Assembly (NCBI GenBank): GCA_024280735.1
Contig: JAJRPO010000046.1
Coordinates: forward strand, 1 to 64,000
Length of the DNA: 64,000 nucleotides
Direction of reading: 5' to 3'
Source: Alphaproteobacteria bacterium
Lineage (GTDB): Bacteria; Pseudomonadota; Alphaproteobacteria; Rhodobacterales; Rhodobacteraceae
This document shows positions 52,863 to 62,646 of the stretch, one piece after another. Positions within the stretch are counted from its first letter, which is position 1, and the number at the start of each line of letters is the position of its first letter. A program made the translations under genes and the position numbers. The notes under the pieces were generated by a model. That model was not told the DNA's origin and did not search any database. It saw nothing but the letters and a program-made list of their open reading frames with translations.

Positions 52863-53603
52863 ATGGCCATTGAAGCCCTGATTTTTGATGTAGATGGCAC
52901 GCTTGCCGAAACCGAAGAGGCCCACCGCGCGGCCTTCAACGCGGCGTTTGTAGATGCAGGTATGGATTGGAAATGGTCGCAGAACGATTACCGCATCCTG
53001 CTGAAGACCACCGGCGGCAAAGAACGGATGAAGGCACATCAGGAAACCTTGCCCGCAGCCACGCCGCAAATGTCTGACATCGAAATCGCCGCCCTACACG
53101 CCGCCAAAACCAAAATCTATGTGCAGATATTGGCCGAGGGGAAATTGGAACTACGCGCTGGCGTTGCCGAGTTGATAACAGCGGCCCGTGCGGCGGGCAT
53201 CCGCGTTGCCATTGCCACCACAACCAGCCGCCCAAACGTCGATGCGCTCTGCGAATGCTGCTGGGGCCAACCCGCCGACGATATTTTTGAGGCCATCGCT
53301 TGCGGCGACCAAGTCGCAAACAAAAAACCCGCAGGCGACGTGTTTGCCTTGGCACTGAAACGCCTGAACCTAACAGCTGATAAATGCGTCGCCTTTGAAG
53401 ACAGCTTGAACGGCGTAAAATCCGCCCAAGCTTGTGACTTGCCCGTAGTGGTCACTCCGTCGATCTATACAGACGACGATGACTTTTCCGACGCGGAGTG
53501 TGTGATAGCCACGTTGCAGGACGCAGATTTATGCGGCGCGGAGGGCCTTCCGTTTAAGTATCCGATGGCACATTTGCAACCACTTCGCAGGAAAATAAAC
53601 TAA
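52863..53603 (+). CDS. cbbY: HAD hydrolase CbbY
   Basis: A 246-residue HAD phosphatase with IFDVDGTLAETEEAHR (nucleophile Asp9), the C1 cap, motif II IATTTSRPNVDALC and motif IV CVAFEDSLNGVKSAQA. CbbY removes phosphate from xylulose-1,5-bisphosphate, an inhibitor formed by mistakes of RuBisCO. Its retention suggests a functional RuBisCO somewhere in the genome. It ends the cbb operon, 58 bases after gph. A weak hairpin (GGGCT/AGCCC at 53648-53663) follows between the converging genes. Confidence 0.9.
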   Translation: MAIEALIFDVDGTLAETEEAHRAAFNAAFVDAGMDWKWSQNDYRILLKTTGGKERMKAHQETLPAATPQMSDIEIAALHAAKTKIYVQILAEGKLELRAGVAELITAARAAGIRVAIATTTSRPNVDALCECCWGQPADDIFEAIACGDQVANKKPAGDVFALALKRLNLTADKCVAFEDSLNGVKSAQACDLPVVVTPSIYTDDDDFSDAECVIATLQDADLCGAEGLPFKYPMAHLQPLRRKIN

Positions 53604-53680
53604 GGCGGCAATGCGGACAAAGTGTGAATTCACCGCGTCAGTTCCAAGGGCTGCTCCCAGCCCAAAGTTGAAGCGGCGGT

Positions 53681-54628
53681 TCATGCAGCAGGTATGATTG
53701 GTCTATCTGCTGAATGAGGCCCTGGAACATGGCCAGACGGAACGACTGACGCCGCTCCCAGAACGTGTTTCTCTTGATCGTCAAAGAAAATATGCGCCCC
53801 CATAGCATTAAGGATTGGAGCTTTGCTATTCGACCCAACGAAATGAGCCTCATCAGCTGGGGTGCCCCAAGCTCTTAACGTTTGAATCACGCGTTCGTGA
53901 GCAGGTGCATTCCTAGCAGTAACGATCCCTATTCGTACTTTGCTCACGCCAGGTTCATACAAATGGACTTCGCGCAGTTTGGATAACTTTTTCAGAAAGT
54001 TTCCAAATGGACCTGCTTGCATAGGGTTCTTTGCATTTCTCTGCTCATGTTCAAAAAAGGCCATTAGGCCACTATTTTTGTAAATAAGGTCAGATTCTGG
54101 GCTAAAGACAACGGCGTCTCCATCAAAGGCAATTCGTACTTCATTATCTTGGCTCTTTGTATCGTCAACGTCCGGTGGCGTAACAAGGCGAGCTGCGGCA
54201 GCACCTGCTGTTACCGCTGCCTGGACATCTGAAACATGGTTAGAAAGGAACAAGTCAACACCCCAGGCAGGAACGTATGGTCCCAGAGCGCGCCCACTAG
54301 TAAAGGTACCCAACTTAATATCAAGACCAAATTTCCGAACCGAATTAAAGGCACGAAGAGACAAATCAGGTGAATTACGTGACATTAGAATAACTTCGAC
54401 AAACGGCTTGTCGTTGTCCTCGTTGAGTTTCAATAAACGATCAACAACCTGAAACCCCGAACCCTTTTTTAGCGGGATATTTTCGCGCTCAAGTTGTAGT
54501 TCAACATATGCATCAACACCTTCTTTTTCAAATACTGCATGCTCTTCCTCAAGGTTGAACAATGCGCGGGTTGAAATCCCTATCCTCAAAGGACAATTTG
54601 CTAACTCGCCTCGTATGTCCAACATCAT
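53681..54628 (-). CDS. 5'-nucleotidase, cytosolic type I family
   Basis: A 315-residue protein resembling the cN-I family of 5'-nucleotidases: PLRIGISTRALFNLEEEHAV, then IPLKKGSGFQVVDRLLKLN near the start, an acidic IAFDGDAVVFSPESD in the middle, and VRIGIVTARNAPAHER with HIFFDDQEKH late in the sequence. It should release nucleosides from nucleoside monophosphates. The gene is richer in A and T than its neighbours, and the 184-base region upstream holds nothing I recognise; transfer is possible. It converges on cbbY. Confidence 0.78.
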   Translation of the reverse strand: MMLDIRGELANCPLRIGISTRALFNLEEEHAVFEKEGVDAYVELQLERENIPLKKGSGFQVVDRLLKLNEDNDKPFVEVILMSRNSPDLSLRAFNSVRKFGLDIKLGTFTSGRALGPYVPAWGVDLFLSNHVSDVQAAVTAGAAAARLVTPPDVDDTKSQDNEVRIAFDGDAVVFSPESDLIYKNSGLMAFFEHEQRNAKNPMQAGPFGNFLKKLSKLREVHLYEPGVSKVRIGIVTARNAPAHERVIQTLRAWGTPADEAHFVGSNSKAPILNAMGAHIFFDDQEKHVLGAASVVPSGHVPGPHSADRPIIPAA

Positions 54629-54812
54629 TACTCCATCCTAATCGTCGATCAAATGCAAGACGGGATCAGAACTCCCATACCCGATCAAAGGAATATACGG
54701 TTTTACGAATATGAATACAAGAAGCCTGCCACCAATGCGTACCAATTGCACACCCTTTGCGTACCACAAATCAGACACCAGAATCAGCCCCTAACCCCGA
54801 AACCTTAACACC

Positions 54813-55955
54813 CTACACCCCGCGCCAAATCCAGCCGCCGCCCCAGATACGTGTGCCGGTAGTCTCGTAGAAGACACAAGCCTGCCCGGGGGCCACGCCT
54901 TCCTCGGCTGCCAGCAATTCAACTGTTGCCTCGGTGGCACTTAGGGGCCGCACGATGGCCTCTTTTGGGCGGCGTGTAGAGCGCACGCGCACCGAAACAT
55001 GCCACTCGGTACGGCTCTCGAACGGTTCATCCCCCAGCCAGTTAATTTCGCGCACAGGGATCACGGTCGTTGCCAGCGCCTCCTTAGGGCCAACGATCAC
55101 ATGGCGCAGGTCTGCATCCAATTTCACCACATACAAAGGATCGCCGCCACCAATGCCAAGGCCGCGTCGCTGGCCGACTGTATAGTTGATAATCCCGTCG
55201 TGCTGGCCCAGAATGCGCCCGTCCAAATGCACGATGTCACCCGGGCTGGCCGCCTCTGGCCGCAGCTTTTCGATCACGGCGGCGTAGGAGCCGTTAGGGA
55301 CGAAACAGATGTCTTGACTGTCGGGCTTATCAGCCACACTTAGCCCGAATTTCACTGCAAGTTCACGTGTTTGCGCCTTGGACTTCAAGTGACCTAGCGG
55401 GAAGCGCAGGTAGTTGAGCTGCTCTTGCGTGGTGGAAAACAGGAAGTAAGATTGGTCGCGGTCGCCATCCGCGGCCTTATGTAATTCGGCCTTTTCCGCG
55501 CCATCAAAGCGCTGAATATAATGCCCGGTTGCCATGCAATCCGCATTCAGATCTTTGGCGGTTTCCAGCAAGTCGCGGAATTTCACTTTTTCATTGCAGC
55601 GGATGCAAGGCACAGGGGTCGCCCCCGCCAAATAACTGTCCGCGAACTCGTCAATGACGCTTTCCTTGAACTTATTCTCATAGTCCAAAACGTAATGCGG
55701 AAATCCCATGTCATCGGCCACGCGGCGTGCATCATGGATGTCGCGCCCTGCACAACACGCCCCCTTCTTGGCCAGCGCCGCCCCGTGGTCATAGAGTTGC
55801 AGGGTAATGCCAACAACATCATAGCCCTCAGACGCCAATTGCGCCGCGACAACCGAGCTGTCGACCCCGCCAGACATCGCCACCACCACACGGGTGTCGC
55901 GCGGCGCTTTGGCAAAGCCCAGCGAATTCAGTTCTGTCTTTTGATCAAGCGCCAT
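54813..55955 (-). CDS. mnmA: tRNA 2-thiouridylase MnmA
   Basis: A 380-residue enzyme that puts sulfur on uridine 34 of Lys, Glu and Gln tRNAs. The PP-loop [12 protein letters not shown] binds [17 protein letters not shown] holds the first catalytic cysteine, and [11 protein letters not shown] the second. ATGHY and [17 protein letters not shown] are further family marks. The ATG at 55955 leaves a GTG two codons upstream as an alternative. The gene stands alone, divergent from sciP over 120 bases. Confidence 0.95.
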   Translation of the reverse strand: MALDQKTELNSLGFAKAPRDTRVVVAMSGGVDSSVVAAQLASEGYDVVGITLQLYDHGAALAKKGACCAGRDIHDARRVADDMGFPHYVLDYENKFKESVIDEFADSYLAGATPVPCIRCNEKVKFRDLLETAKDLNADCMATGHYIQRFDGAEKAELHKAADGDRDQSYFLFSTTQEQLNYLRFPLGHLKSKAQTRELAVKFGLSVADKPDSQDICFVPNGSYAAVIEKLRPEAASPGDIVHLDGRILGQHDGIINYTVGQRRGLGIGGGDPLYVVKLDADLRHVIVGPKEALATTVIPVREINWLGDEPFESRTEWHVSVRVRSTRRPKEAIVRPLSATEATVELLAAEEGVAPGQACVFYETTGTRIWGGGWIWRGV

Positions 55956-56075
55956 AACCACAAACCCCTTTTTACGCGGCTTTAACCTAAAACCTTATGT
56001 AGTCTCAATCCCCGTTTTCACCAACAGTTAAGGCTTATCACGCCAAAAAGGGGGCCAGAACCTATGAGGTGAAAG

Positions 56076-56354
56076 ATGTATATCAAAAAGGAACCGGGTC
56101 CAGTGTTCATTACATTGCCCGATGGCAGCAAACTGTGCCGCTCTGACCTGCCCCCCAAAGACACCTCTCGCTGGGTGGCGCGGCGCAAGGCACGGGTGGT
56201 TATGGCTGTGGTGGGGGGGCTTATTACCAATAAAGAAGCCTGCAATATGTATGAGTTGTCGGATGATGAGTTGGAAAGCTGGGTCATGGCGGTGCGAAAA
56301 CATGGAACCGCCGCCCTGCGCGCGACCGCGTTGCAAAAATATAGACAACTTTAA
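56076..56354 (+). CDS. sciP: SciP-type regulator (DUF1153), CtrA inhibitor
   Basis: A 92-residue helix-turn-helix protein of the DUF1153 family: ITLPDGSKLCRSDLPPKDTS, then RWVARRKARVVMAVVGGLIT, which is the start of the DNA-binding helices, and CNMYELSDDELESWV. In Caulobacter SciP binds DNA with CtrA and blocks recruitment of polymerase during G1. The gene lies 93 bases ahead of ctrA and reads towards it, which supports the assignment. Confidence 0.88.
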   Translation: MYIKKEPGPVFITLPDGSKLCRSDLPPKDTSRWVARRKARVVMAVVGGLITNKEACNMYELSDDELESWVMAVRKHGTAALRATALQKYRQL

Positions 56355-56363
56355 GATGTTTTG

Positions 56364-56398
56364 GTAACATTATTTAACAATTGTAACGACTGATTAAC
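56364..56398 (+). promoter_or_regulatory. Candidate CtrA binding sites upstream of ctrA
   Basis: GTAA-N7-TTAAC at 56383-56398 differs from the CtrA consensus TTAA-N7-TTAAC by one base. A second pair, GTAA-N6-TTAAC (56364-56378), has spacing one short. They lie 50-84 bases upstream of the ctrA start, which fits autoregulation as in other alphaproteobacteria. Confidence 0.5.
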
Positions 56399-56447
56399 CA
56401 ATTCAGCTCAAGTTGGAGCAAAGAAGCGCTATTGTTTGGAGAATATC

Positions 56448-57161
56448 ATGCGAGTTCTGCTAGTCGAAGATGATCCTACTACCTCAAAGAGCATCGAATT
56501 CATGTTGTCGAATGCCAATTTGAATGTCTATGCAACCGATTTAGGGGAGGAGGGGGTCGATCTTGCTAAACTTTATGATTACGATTTGATCCTTTTGGAT
56601 TTGAATTTACCGGACTTATCTGGCCATGAAGTTCTGCGTCAATTGCGCGTGGCCAAGGTGCAGACGCCCATACTTATCCTGTCGGGAAACGACGATGCCT
56701 CTGAAAAGGTTAAGGGATTCGGTTATGGGGCCGATGACTACTTGACCAAACCGTTCTACCGCGAAGAATTGATTGCCCGTATTCATGCAATTGTGCGCCG
56801 CTCCAAGGGACACGCACAATCGGTCATTGATACCGGGCTGATACAGGTTAATCTGGATGCCAAGACGGTTGAATCTGGCGGCAAGCCTGTGCATCTGACG
56901 GGCAAAGAATACCAGATGCTGGAGCTGCTTTCGCTGCGTAAAGGCACAACTTTGACCAAAGAAATGTTCCTCAACCATCTTTATGGCGGCATGGATGAAC
57001 CGGAGTTGAAAATTATCGATGTGTTTATCTGCAAACTTCGTAAAAAATTATGCGAGGCAACGGGCGGAGAGAATTATATCGAAACAGTGTGGGGCCGTGG
57101 GTATGTGCTGCGTGATCCTGTGGTCGATGCACAGCAAAGCAAACTTGCCATTGGCGCTTGA
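56448..57161 (+). CDS. ctrA: Cell-cycle response regulator CtrA
   Basis: A 237-residue OmpR-type regulator. Receiver domain about 1-120 with the acidic pair VEDDP, phospho-acceptor Asp51 in [13 protein letters not shown] and Lys103-region YLTKPF; winged-helix DNA-binding domain about 130-230 with [13 protein letters not shown] and [11 protein letters not shown]. CtrA controls motility, gene transfer agents and other traits in Rhodobacterales. The ATG at 56448 is preceded by GGAG at six bases; a start four codons earlier is excluded on that ground. Confidence 0.96.
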   Translation: MRVLLVEDDPTTSKSIEFMLSNANLNVYATDLGEEGVDLAKLYDYDLILLDLNLPDLSGHEVLRQLRVAKVQTPILILSGNDDASEKVKGFGYGADDYLTKPFYREELIARIHAIVRRSKGHAQSVIDTGLIQVNLDAKTVESGGKPVHLTGKEYQMLELLSLRKGTTLTKEMFLNHLYGGMDEPELKIIDVFICKLRKKLCEATGGENYIETVWGRGYVLRDPVVDAQQSKLAIGA

Positions 57162-57227
57162 CTGTTAACGGCACTCCCTTCAACCGAAACAGATGCGCAG
57201 GATTAAGGGGTCCTGACCCTAGGATAT

Positions 57228-57845
57228 TCACAGCTTCCAAAGGCTTAAAACCAACCCGATTGCGATCAGCCACATGACGCACCCAATGCCAAAATCCAGG
57301 ACCTTCCACGTTTTGGCGGTTTGCATGACGGGGGCGAGCAGCCGCGCGCCATAGCCTAGCCCAAAGAAAAAGGTAAAGGATGATGCGACCGCAGCCAGCC
57401 CGAAAGCCAGCTTTTCTCCCTCGCCAGTAAACTGGGTGGAAACGGCCCCAATCAACCCAACCGTATCAAGATAGACATGTGGGTTAAGCCAGGTACACGC
57501 AAAGACAACAGCCAGAGCCGGCCAGAGTTGTAAACCTTCACCGCGCAGTTCCATCTCGTAATTGCCGATCCACACGGCGCGAAAGCGGGTTAAACCGTAG
57601 GCAAACAAGAAGATCGCGCCAAAGATTGTCAGAACCAGAGGCAGGGCAGGGTAGAAGGAGATAAGTTTATCAAACCCAGCAACACCAAGCGCAATAAGCA
57701 GCGCGTCAGAGAGCGCGCAAAACAAACACAAAACAAAGACATGGGACCGCAGCAAGCCCTGTCGCAGAATAAAGCTGTTTTGTGCCCCAATCGCCAGTAT
57801 CAAAGAAAAAGCAGTAAAGAAACCGGTCAGAGCCGCCGATATCAT
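57228..57845 (-). CDS. argO: LysE/ArgO-type amino-acid exporter
   Basis: A 205-residue membrane protein with six predicted helices, of normal LysE-family length. The N-terminal SLILAIGAQNSFILRQGLLR and the central ACTWLNPHVYLDTVGLIG match ArgO/LysE, which export arginine or lysine. The start overlaps the DUF502 stop (ATGA), so it is translated from the same message. No LysR-type regulator (ArgP) lies alongside. Substrate is inferred from the family only. Confidence 0.85.
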   Translation of the reverse strand: MISAALTGFFTAFSLILAIGAQNSFILRQGLLRSHVFVLCLFCALSDALLIALGVAGFDKLISFYPALPLVLTIFGAIFLFAYGLTRFRAVWIGNYEMELRGEGLQLWPALAVVFACTWLNPHVYLDTVGLIGAVSTQFTGEGEKLAFGLAAVASSFTFFFGLGYGARLLAPVMQTAKTWKVLDFGIGCVMWLIAIGLVLSLWKL

Positions 57846-58549
57846 GCGCTGTTTTTGGGTTTTGTCAGGGTCGCTTTTCCAACAAGGGTTTCATCTTTAC
57901 TAGGGGGCATCACCAGCCCCGCTGAAATCACCAATTTGGCCGCTGCCTCGACATCCATGTCCAGGATATGCACATCTTTGCGCGGCACAAACAGCAAAAA
58001 ACCAGATGTCGGATTGGGGGTTGTTGGCAGGAAAACACTCATCATTTCTGACTCGCCTGCGCGTGCCAGCAATTCGCCCTTGGTTTGGGTCGACACAAAT
58101 GCGATCGCCCAAATTCCTTTGCGGGGGTATTCGATCAAACAGGCTTTTTCAAAACTGGAATTACTCTGGCTCAGAACCGTCTCAACGATCTGTTTCACAC
58201 CATTATAGATCGAGCGCACCACGGGCATCCGGTCCACAAGACTCTCGCCATAGCGCAGCAATTGGCGGCCAAAAATTCCTTTGGTCAAGGCACCGACAAT
58301 GGTGGTGAACACAAGGAAAACGACAACGCCATAGCCCCGTATTTCAGCGCCGGTATATGTCGCAGGTTTATAGGCCTCGGGAACCAGTGGCAGAACGCGG
58401 TTGTCAACAAAGCCGATGAAAGCCCAAACCATCCAGATGGTCAGGGCAATGGGAAGAACAATCGCCAACCCTGTCAGGAAATTGCCGCGCATGCGGACAA
58501 AAAGACTGGGGCGATTGCGTTTTGGCGCAGGATTTGGATTTTTGCTCAT
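57842..58549 (-). CDS. DUF502 family membrane protein
   Basis: A 235-residue protein with two membrane helices near the N-terminus (about 20-50 and 70-95), starting with a proline-, arginine- and lysine-rich segment. GNFLTGLAIVLPIALTIWMV and PVVRSIYNGVKQIVETVL are typical of DUF502, as is FLPTTPNPTSGFLLFVP. The function is unknown; the family is widespread in proteobacteria. It is coupled by a 4-base overlap with the exporter gene downstream. Confidence 0.85.
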   Translation of the reverse strand: MSKNPNPAPKRNRPSLFVRMRGNFLTGLAIVLPIALTIWMVWAFIGFVDNRVLPLVPEAYKPATYTGAEIRGYGVVVFLVFTTIVGALTKGIFGRQLLRYGESLVDRMPVVRSIYNGVKQIVETVLSQSNSSFEKACLIEYPRKGIWAIAFVSTQTKGELLARAGESEMMSVFLPTTPNPTSGFLLFVPRKDVHILDMDVEAAAKLVISAGLVMPPSKDETLVGKATLTKPKNSA

Positions 58550-58619
58550 GGGAACCGTTTTACTTGCCGATAAAGTTACTTAGGGTCTGATCCCTTTGCA
58601 CGCAATGCCAAATACGTTC

Positions 58620-59525
58620 TTATGCTTCCTTCAGGGCAATCGCAATTTCTGCGCCCAGCCGTGCGTTGTTCTTAACCAACGCAATATTTGACACCAATGA
58701 ACGTCCCTCGGTTAACTCTACAATTCGGGCCAGTAAAAATGGCGTAACCTCTTTTGTTGCAATCCCTTTGGCGTCTGCCTCCGCAACCGCTTGCTCGATG
58801 ACGGGAGTCAAATAATCTGCCGGAATCTCGGCTTCAAGGGGAATCGGATTGGCAACGAGTTGCCCCCCTGCGAGGCCAATTTTGGCGCGCATACGGTGGG
58901 CCGCGGCAATTTCAGCGGCGCTATTCATGCGCAACGGGATCGGAATGTTCGATATGCGCGACCAAAATGCCGGGAGAACATCGGTTTTATAGCCAATGAC
59001 CGGCACGCCCAAGGTTTCCAAAACTTCCAGCGTTTTGGGCAGATCAAGGATGGCCTTGGCACCTGCACAGATAACGGTAACGGCAGTTTTAGACAATTCA
59101 CGCAGGTCTGCGCTGATGTCAAAACTGTTTTCTGCACCGCGATGCACGCCGCCAATCCCGCCGGTTGCGAACACTTCGATACCCGCAAGATCGGCGCAGA
59201 TCATCGTGGCGGCAACGGTCGTGGCACCGGTTTTTCCGCTGGCAAGGGCAACCGCAAGATCGGCGCGTGACAATTTCATGGCATCCGGCGTTCGGGCAAG
59301 GCTGTCCAATTCACTGTCTGACAGGCCAATGTGAATTTTACCGCCCATGATGGCAATTGTGGCTGGCACGGCGCCATTATCCCGCACAACGCGTTCAACA
59401 TCACGCGCGGTTTTCAGGTTTTGCGGATAGGGCATGCCGTGGGTGATAATGGTGCTTTCAAGGGCAACAATGGCACGGTTTTCAGCGCGGGCAACTGCGA
59501 CTTCGTCGCTATAGGTCAGGGTCAA
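58620..59525 (-). CDS. psuG: Pseudouridine-5'-phosphate glycosidase
   Basis: A 301-residue enzyme that splits pseudouridine 5'-phosphate into uracil and ribose 5-phosphate. The N-terminal ALESTIITHGMPYPQN, the middle GKTGATTVAATM and VFATGGIGGVHRGAE, and NPIPLEAEIP late in the sequence are PsuG marks. Its start overlaps the stop of the kinase gene by four bases (ATGA), giving a compact psuK-psuG operon for breakdown of modified nucleosides. No dedicated transporter is beside it. Confidence 0.94.
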   Translation of the reverse strand: MTLTYSDEVAVARAENRAIVALESTIITHGMPYPQNLKTARDVERVVRDNGAVPATIAIMGGKIHIGLSDSELDSLARTPDAMKLSRADLAVALASGKTGATTVAATMICADLAGIEVFATGGIGGVHRGAENSFDISADLRELSKTAVTVICAGAKAILDLPKTLEVLETLGVPVIGYKTDVLPAFWSRISNIPIPLRMNSAAEIAAAHRMRAKIGLAGGQLVANPIPLEAEIPADYLTPVIEQAVAEADAKGIATKEVTPFLLARIVELTEGRSLVSNIALVKNNARLGAEIAIALKEA

Positions 59526-60415
59526 AGCGGGGTCTCCGTCGAGATGTATTTGGCGGTTGTTTCAAGGGCGAATTGCAGGGCAGGGGTGTCCTTTAACCCG
59601 TTGATTTCTGCCGCAATATGGGATGCCATAAACACATCTCCCGCCCCTGTCACGCGCAAAACTTTCACATCTGGCGGCGGCAGGGTGATAACATCGCGGC
59701 CAACAGCTATGGACGCGGGGGCGGGGCCATCGGTAACAATTGCGCGGTAAAGGCCATTTGCAACCAGTCTTCTGGCGGCCTCGGCGGAATTGTTGATTTT
59801 TGCTTCCAACAGGATATTTGCCTCTATCAGATTTAGATAGGCCGTTGCCTGTTTGTGGCTGCGAAACGGCGAAAGGCGCTCCGCTTTGCCCGGGCTGGCG
59901 GGGGCAAGGCGTATGTCGGCGGCGTTGAATTCGGGCGCGCCGGCGATGTGGGCCAGCGTTGTTTGTGGCAGGTTGCCCTCGCAGATGATCATGCCAGTAT
60001 AGGGTTTTTCGGGGGTCCCAAGGCGCCCGTCCTGCAATGGGGCGATTACCTGATCGGCCAGTTCTTCCAGCGAATGGGCATCCGCGATTGCAGCAATCAA
60101 ACCGTTTTCGCCTTCAATTGCCATATACTGGTCGGTCGGGTGGTCTGGAGACACAAAAATAAACTGGGTATCCATCCCGCGCGCCGCACAATTAAGCAAT
60201 AATTCGCGCCCGCCGCTGTCGTCACCAAGGGCGGACAACAAGGAAACCGGCAAGTCGTGCATTCGCAGGGCCATGGCGATGTTCATGGCGACACCGCCCG
60301 GAATGCGCAGGATATGGCCTGGCACGTCCTCTCCCGCAGACATTTTTCGCGGGGTGCGCCCGACGATGTCCCACAGGACCGAGCCGATGCACAGGATTTT
60401 TTTTTGTGTTTTCAT
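59522..60415 (-). CDS. psuK: PfkB-family kinase, probable pseudouridine kinase
   Basis: A 297-residue PfkB-family sugar kinase: N-terminal CIGSVLWDIVGRTPRKMSAG, the first signature region with PGGVAMNIAMAL, and the catalytic VTGAGDVFMASHIAA near the end. Because it is translationally coupled to psuG, pseudouridine is the likely substrate. No start upstream of 60415 is better; the 38 bases to the next gene hold no clear promoter. Confidence 0.88.
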   Translation of the reverse strand: MKTQKKILCIGSVLWDIVGRTPRKMSAGEDVPGHILRIPGGVAMNIAMALRMHDLPVSLLSALGDDSGGRELLLNCAARGMDTQFIFVSPDHPTDQYMAIEGENGLIAAIADAHSLEELADQVIAPLQDGRLGTPEKPYTGMIICEGNLPQTTLAHIAGAPEFNAADIRLAPASPGKAERLSPFRSHKQATAYLNLIEANILLEAKINNSAEAARRLVANGLYRAIVTDGPAPASIAVGRDVITLPPPDVKVLRVTGAGDVFMASHIAAEINGLKDTPALQFALETTAKYISTETPL

Positions 60416-60453
60416 GCGGCCTTTTTGGCGTGTATATGAAGCCGAGGCAAGAC

Positions 60454-62646
60454 CTACCAGACCCAGAAAATCATATCATCCGGCGGCAGGCAAACCTCGT
60501 CATTGCAGGCTTGCAGGGTCAGACGGGCGCGGGCGGGGCCGTCGGAGGGTGCCTTGTATGGCAGGGTCATGGTGAAACCTTTCTCATACAGGGCAAGGGG
60601 TGTTTCACTGAAACCAAGCTCTTTGATTTCAGCGACGGGATAGGTGGCTGTTGCAACGGGGATTTCATCAACGGCCATTTCCATGCCAATCAAATAATCC
60701 TCTAACGGGGCATGGGCGTTGATGTGCCAGCCTTTAGCGAGGCGAATAGTAACGGCAAGCTCGCCTTTTGCTCGATCCGCCATGGCAAAAACCCGTACCG
60801 CGCCGCCGTTCGAGAGCCGCATCGGGCCGACTGGGCCGCCTATATGTTCCGCAATGGCGCGCAGGGTTGCGGCGCGCTGGCCCGGGCTGTTGATTGCATC
60901 AATCGCAAGGGCGGCGGCAAGGCGGGGGGCGGCCTCTCCCACGCGGGCTTGTCGGCGATCGAGGCCGTCGAGCAATGCCAGCGCAAGGGCATTTCCGGCG
61001 GCGGTTTCCGTGTCATCCAGCGGGCGAAACGGGCCGAGTCCGGTGGCATCCGCCGTCATACGCATCGCCTGATCAGGATCGGCGAAATTGGCAACCATAC
61101 TGTCTGCAAGGCGTTGCGCAGGGACCAGCCATTTTGCGCCGTCCTTAGGCGCATAGTCATAGAGCGCCAGCAGCGCGCGACCAAATGCACCATAATCGAG
61201 CAGCTGCGCCGGCACATCGGCGCGCCCGTCAAACCAGATACGGTTCAGCATGCCGTCAGACCACATGTCCGAAAGGATAAAATCGGCGGCTGTTTTGGCA
61301 GCGGTGTAATAGTCGGGTCGGTTCAGGATTTTGGAAGCCTCTGCCAGTGTGGCGATCATTTCACCATTCCAGGCGACAATGATTTTTTGATCTTTGATTG
61401 GAGCGCTGCGCAGGTTGCGGGCAAGGCGCAGGCGTTCCAATACTGCATCAAACGCCGCAAGGTCCAGGCCAGCCTCTGCTAGGGCAGTCAGGGGTAGTTC
61501 TGGCAAGTGAAGGATATTTGCCCCCTCAAAGGTTCCATCCTCGATGACCTCAAACATATCAATCAGGTCTTCGGCATTTGCCCCCAGAGCCGACCTTATT
61601 TGATCCGGTGTCCAAGAATAAAACACCCCCTCCACACGTTCATTTTGCTTATTCAGGGAATCCGCATCCTCTGCGCCGTAAAACCCGCCATTCGCTGCGC
61701 GCATATCGCGTAAAACATAATCAAATGTACGGGTCGCGGCGCGGGCATAGTCCGGATTTCCGGTGGCAAGATAGGCGCGCAGCAGCAGGCGGCCAATCAA
61801 GGCCTGATTATACAGCATCTTTTCAAAATGCGGAATATGCCACTCGGGATCGACGGAATAGCGGTGAAAACCGCCGCCCACATGGTCGTGAATGCCCCCT
61901 TTTATCATGCCATCAAGCGTGGTTGTTACGGCGTTTAGAACCTGATCATCGCCCGTGCGCATTGCCTGATCCATCAAAAATAGCAGCAGCGATTCACGGG
62001 GGAATTTGGGCGCGTCGCCAAAGCCCCCGTAAAATTCATCGAGGTTGGTGATCTGCTGCAATGCCGCCGCATGGATTTCTGCGCCTGAAACCTCACCTAG
62101 AATCGCCGTTTGATCCAGATAATCACGCATCTGGTTTGCGATAGCAAAAGCCTCAGCCGTGAGGGCAGGGCGGTCCTCGGCCCAAACGTCGGTGATGGTG
62201 TTGAGGACTTGGGTAAAAGCATCGGGCGGAAAATATGTGCCCGCATAGAATGGCTCGGCGTCGGGCGTCATAAACACCGATGTAGGCCAGCCAGAGCTGC
62301 CCGTGAGCATGGTTGTTACCAAGGAGAACTGCTCATCAAGGTCCGGCCTGCGCTCGCGGTCGATCTTGATGTTGATGAAATTCTTGTTCAGCAGGATGGC
62401 AATCGCTTCATTCTCGAAGCTCTCTTCCTCCATCACATGGCACCAGTGGCAGGCGGCATAACCCACGGAAACAAAAATCATTTTATCCTCGTCGCGGGCC
62501 TTGGACAGGGCTTCCGGCCCCCAAGGGTACCAGTCAACAGGGTTGTTTGCATGTTGTTGCAAATACAGGGAAGCCTCGCCTGCAAGTTGGTTTTGGGCGT
62601 GAACGGGCGCTCCAAACAGAAGCGAAATAAAGATCAAAAAGCGCAT
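60454..62646 (-). CDS. Exported DUF255 thioredoxin-fold protein fused to a DsbD-alpha-like domain
   Basis: A 730-residue protein with a signal peptide (about 1-17). The N-terminal thioredoxin-like DUF255 domain has [14 protein letters not shown], active-site CHWC (Cys66, Cys69) and [12 protein letters not shown]. An alpha/alpha-barrel region (about 180-600) follows, as in YyaL/SSP411 proteins. The last 110 residues resemble the N-terminal domain of Dsb[15 protein letters not shown] and [10 protein letters not shown] with two cysteines. The fusion suggests a periplasmic redox enzyme. The ATG at 62646 is chosen as the signal peptide follows it; the open frame extends upstream without sense. Confidence 0.82.
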   Translation of the reverse strand: MRFLIFISLLFGAPVHAQNQLAGEASLYLQQHANNPVDWYPWGPEALSKARDEDKMIFVSVGYAACHWCHVMEEESFENEAIAILLNKNFINIKIDRERRPDLDEQFSLVTTMLTGSSGWPTSVFMTPDAEPFYAGTYFPPDAFTQVLNTITDVWAEDRPALTAEAFAIANQMRDYLDQTAILGEVSGAEIHAAALQQITNLDEFYGGFGDAPKFPRESLLLFLMDQAMRTGDDQVLNAVTTTLDGMIKGGIHDHVGGGFHRYSVDPEWHIPHFEKMLYNQALIGRLLLRAYLATGNPDYARAATRTFDYVLRDMRAANGGFYGAEDADSLNKQNERVEGVFYSWTPDQIRSALGANAEDLIDMFEVIEDGTFEGANILHLPELPLTALAEAGLDLAAFDAVLERLRLARNLRSAPIKDQKIIVAWNGEMIATLAEASKILNRPDYYTAAKTAADFILSDMWSDGMLNRIWFDGRADVPAQLLDYGAFGRALLALYDYAPKDGAKWLVPAQRLADSMVANFADPDQAMRMTADATGLGPFRPLDDTETAAGNALALALLDGLDRRQARVGEAAPRLAAALAIDAINSPGQRAATLRAIAEHIGGPVGPMRLSNGGAVRVFAMADRAKGELAVTIRLAKGWHINAHAPLEDYLIGMEMAVDEIPVATATYPVAEIKELGFSETPLALYEKGFTMTLPYKAPSDGPARARLTLQACNDEVCLPPDDMIFWVW

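Noticed and set aside
57205-57225. Small GGGTC/GACCC stem after ctrA as terminator
   Set aside because: Only five pairs and no T run.
58590-58606. AGGG/CCCT motif between the DUF502 gene and psuG
   Set aside because: Four-base arms, likely chance.
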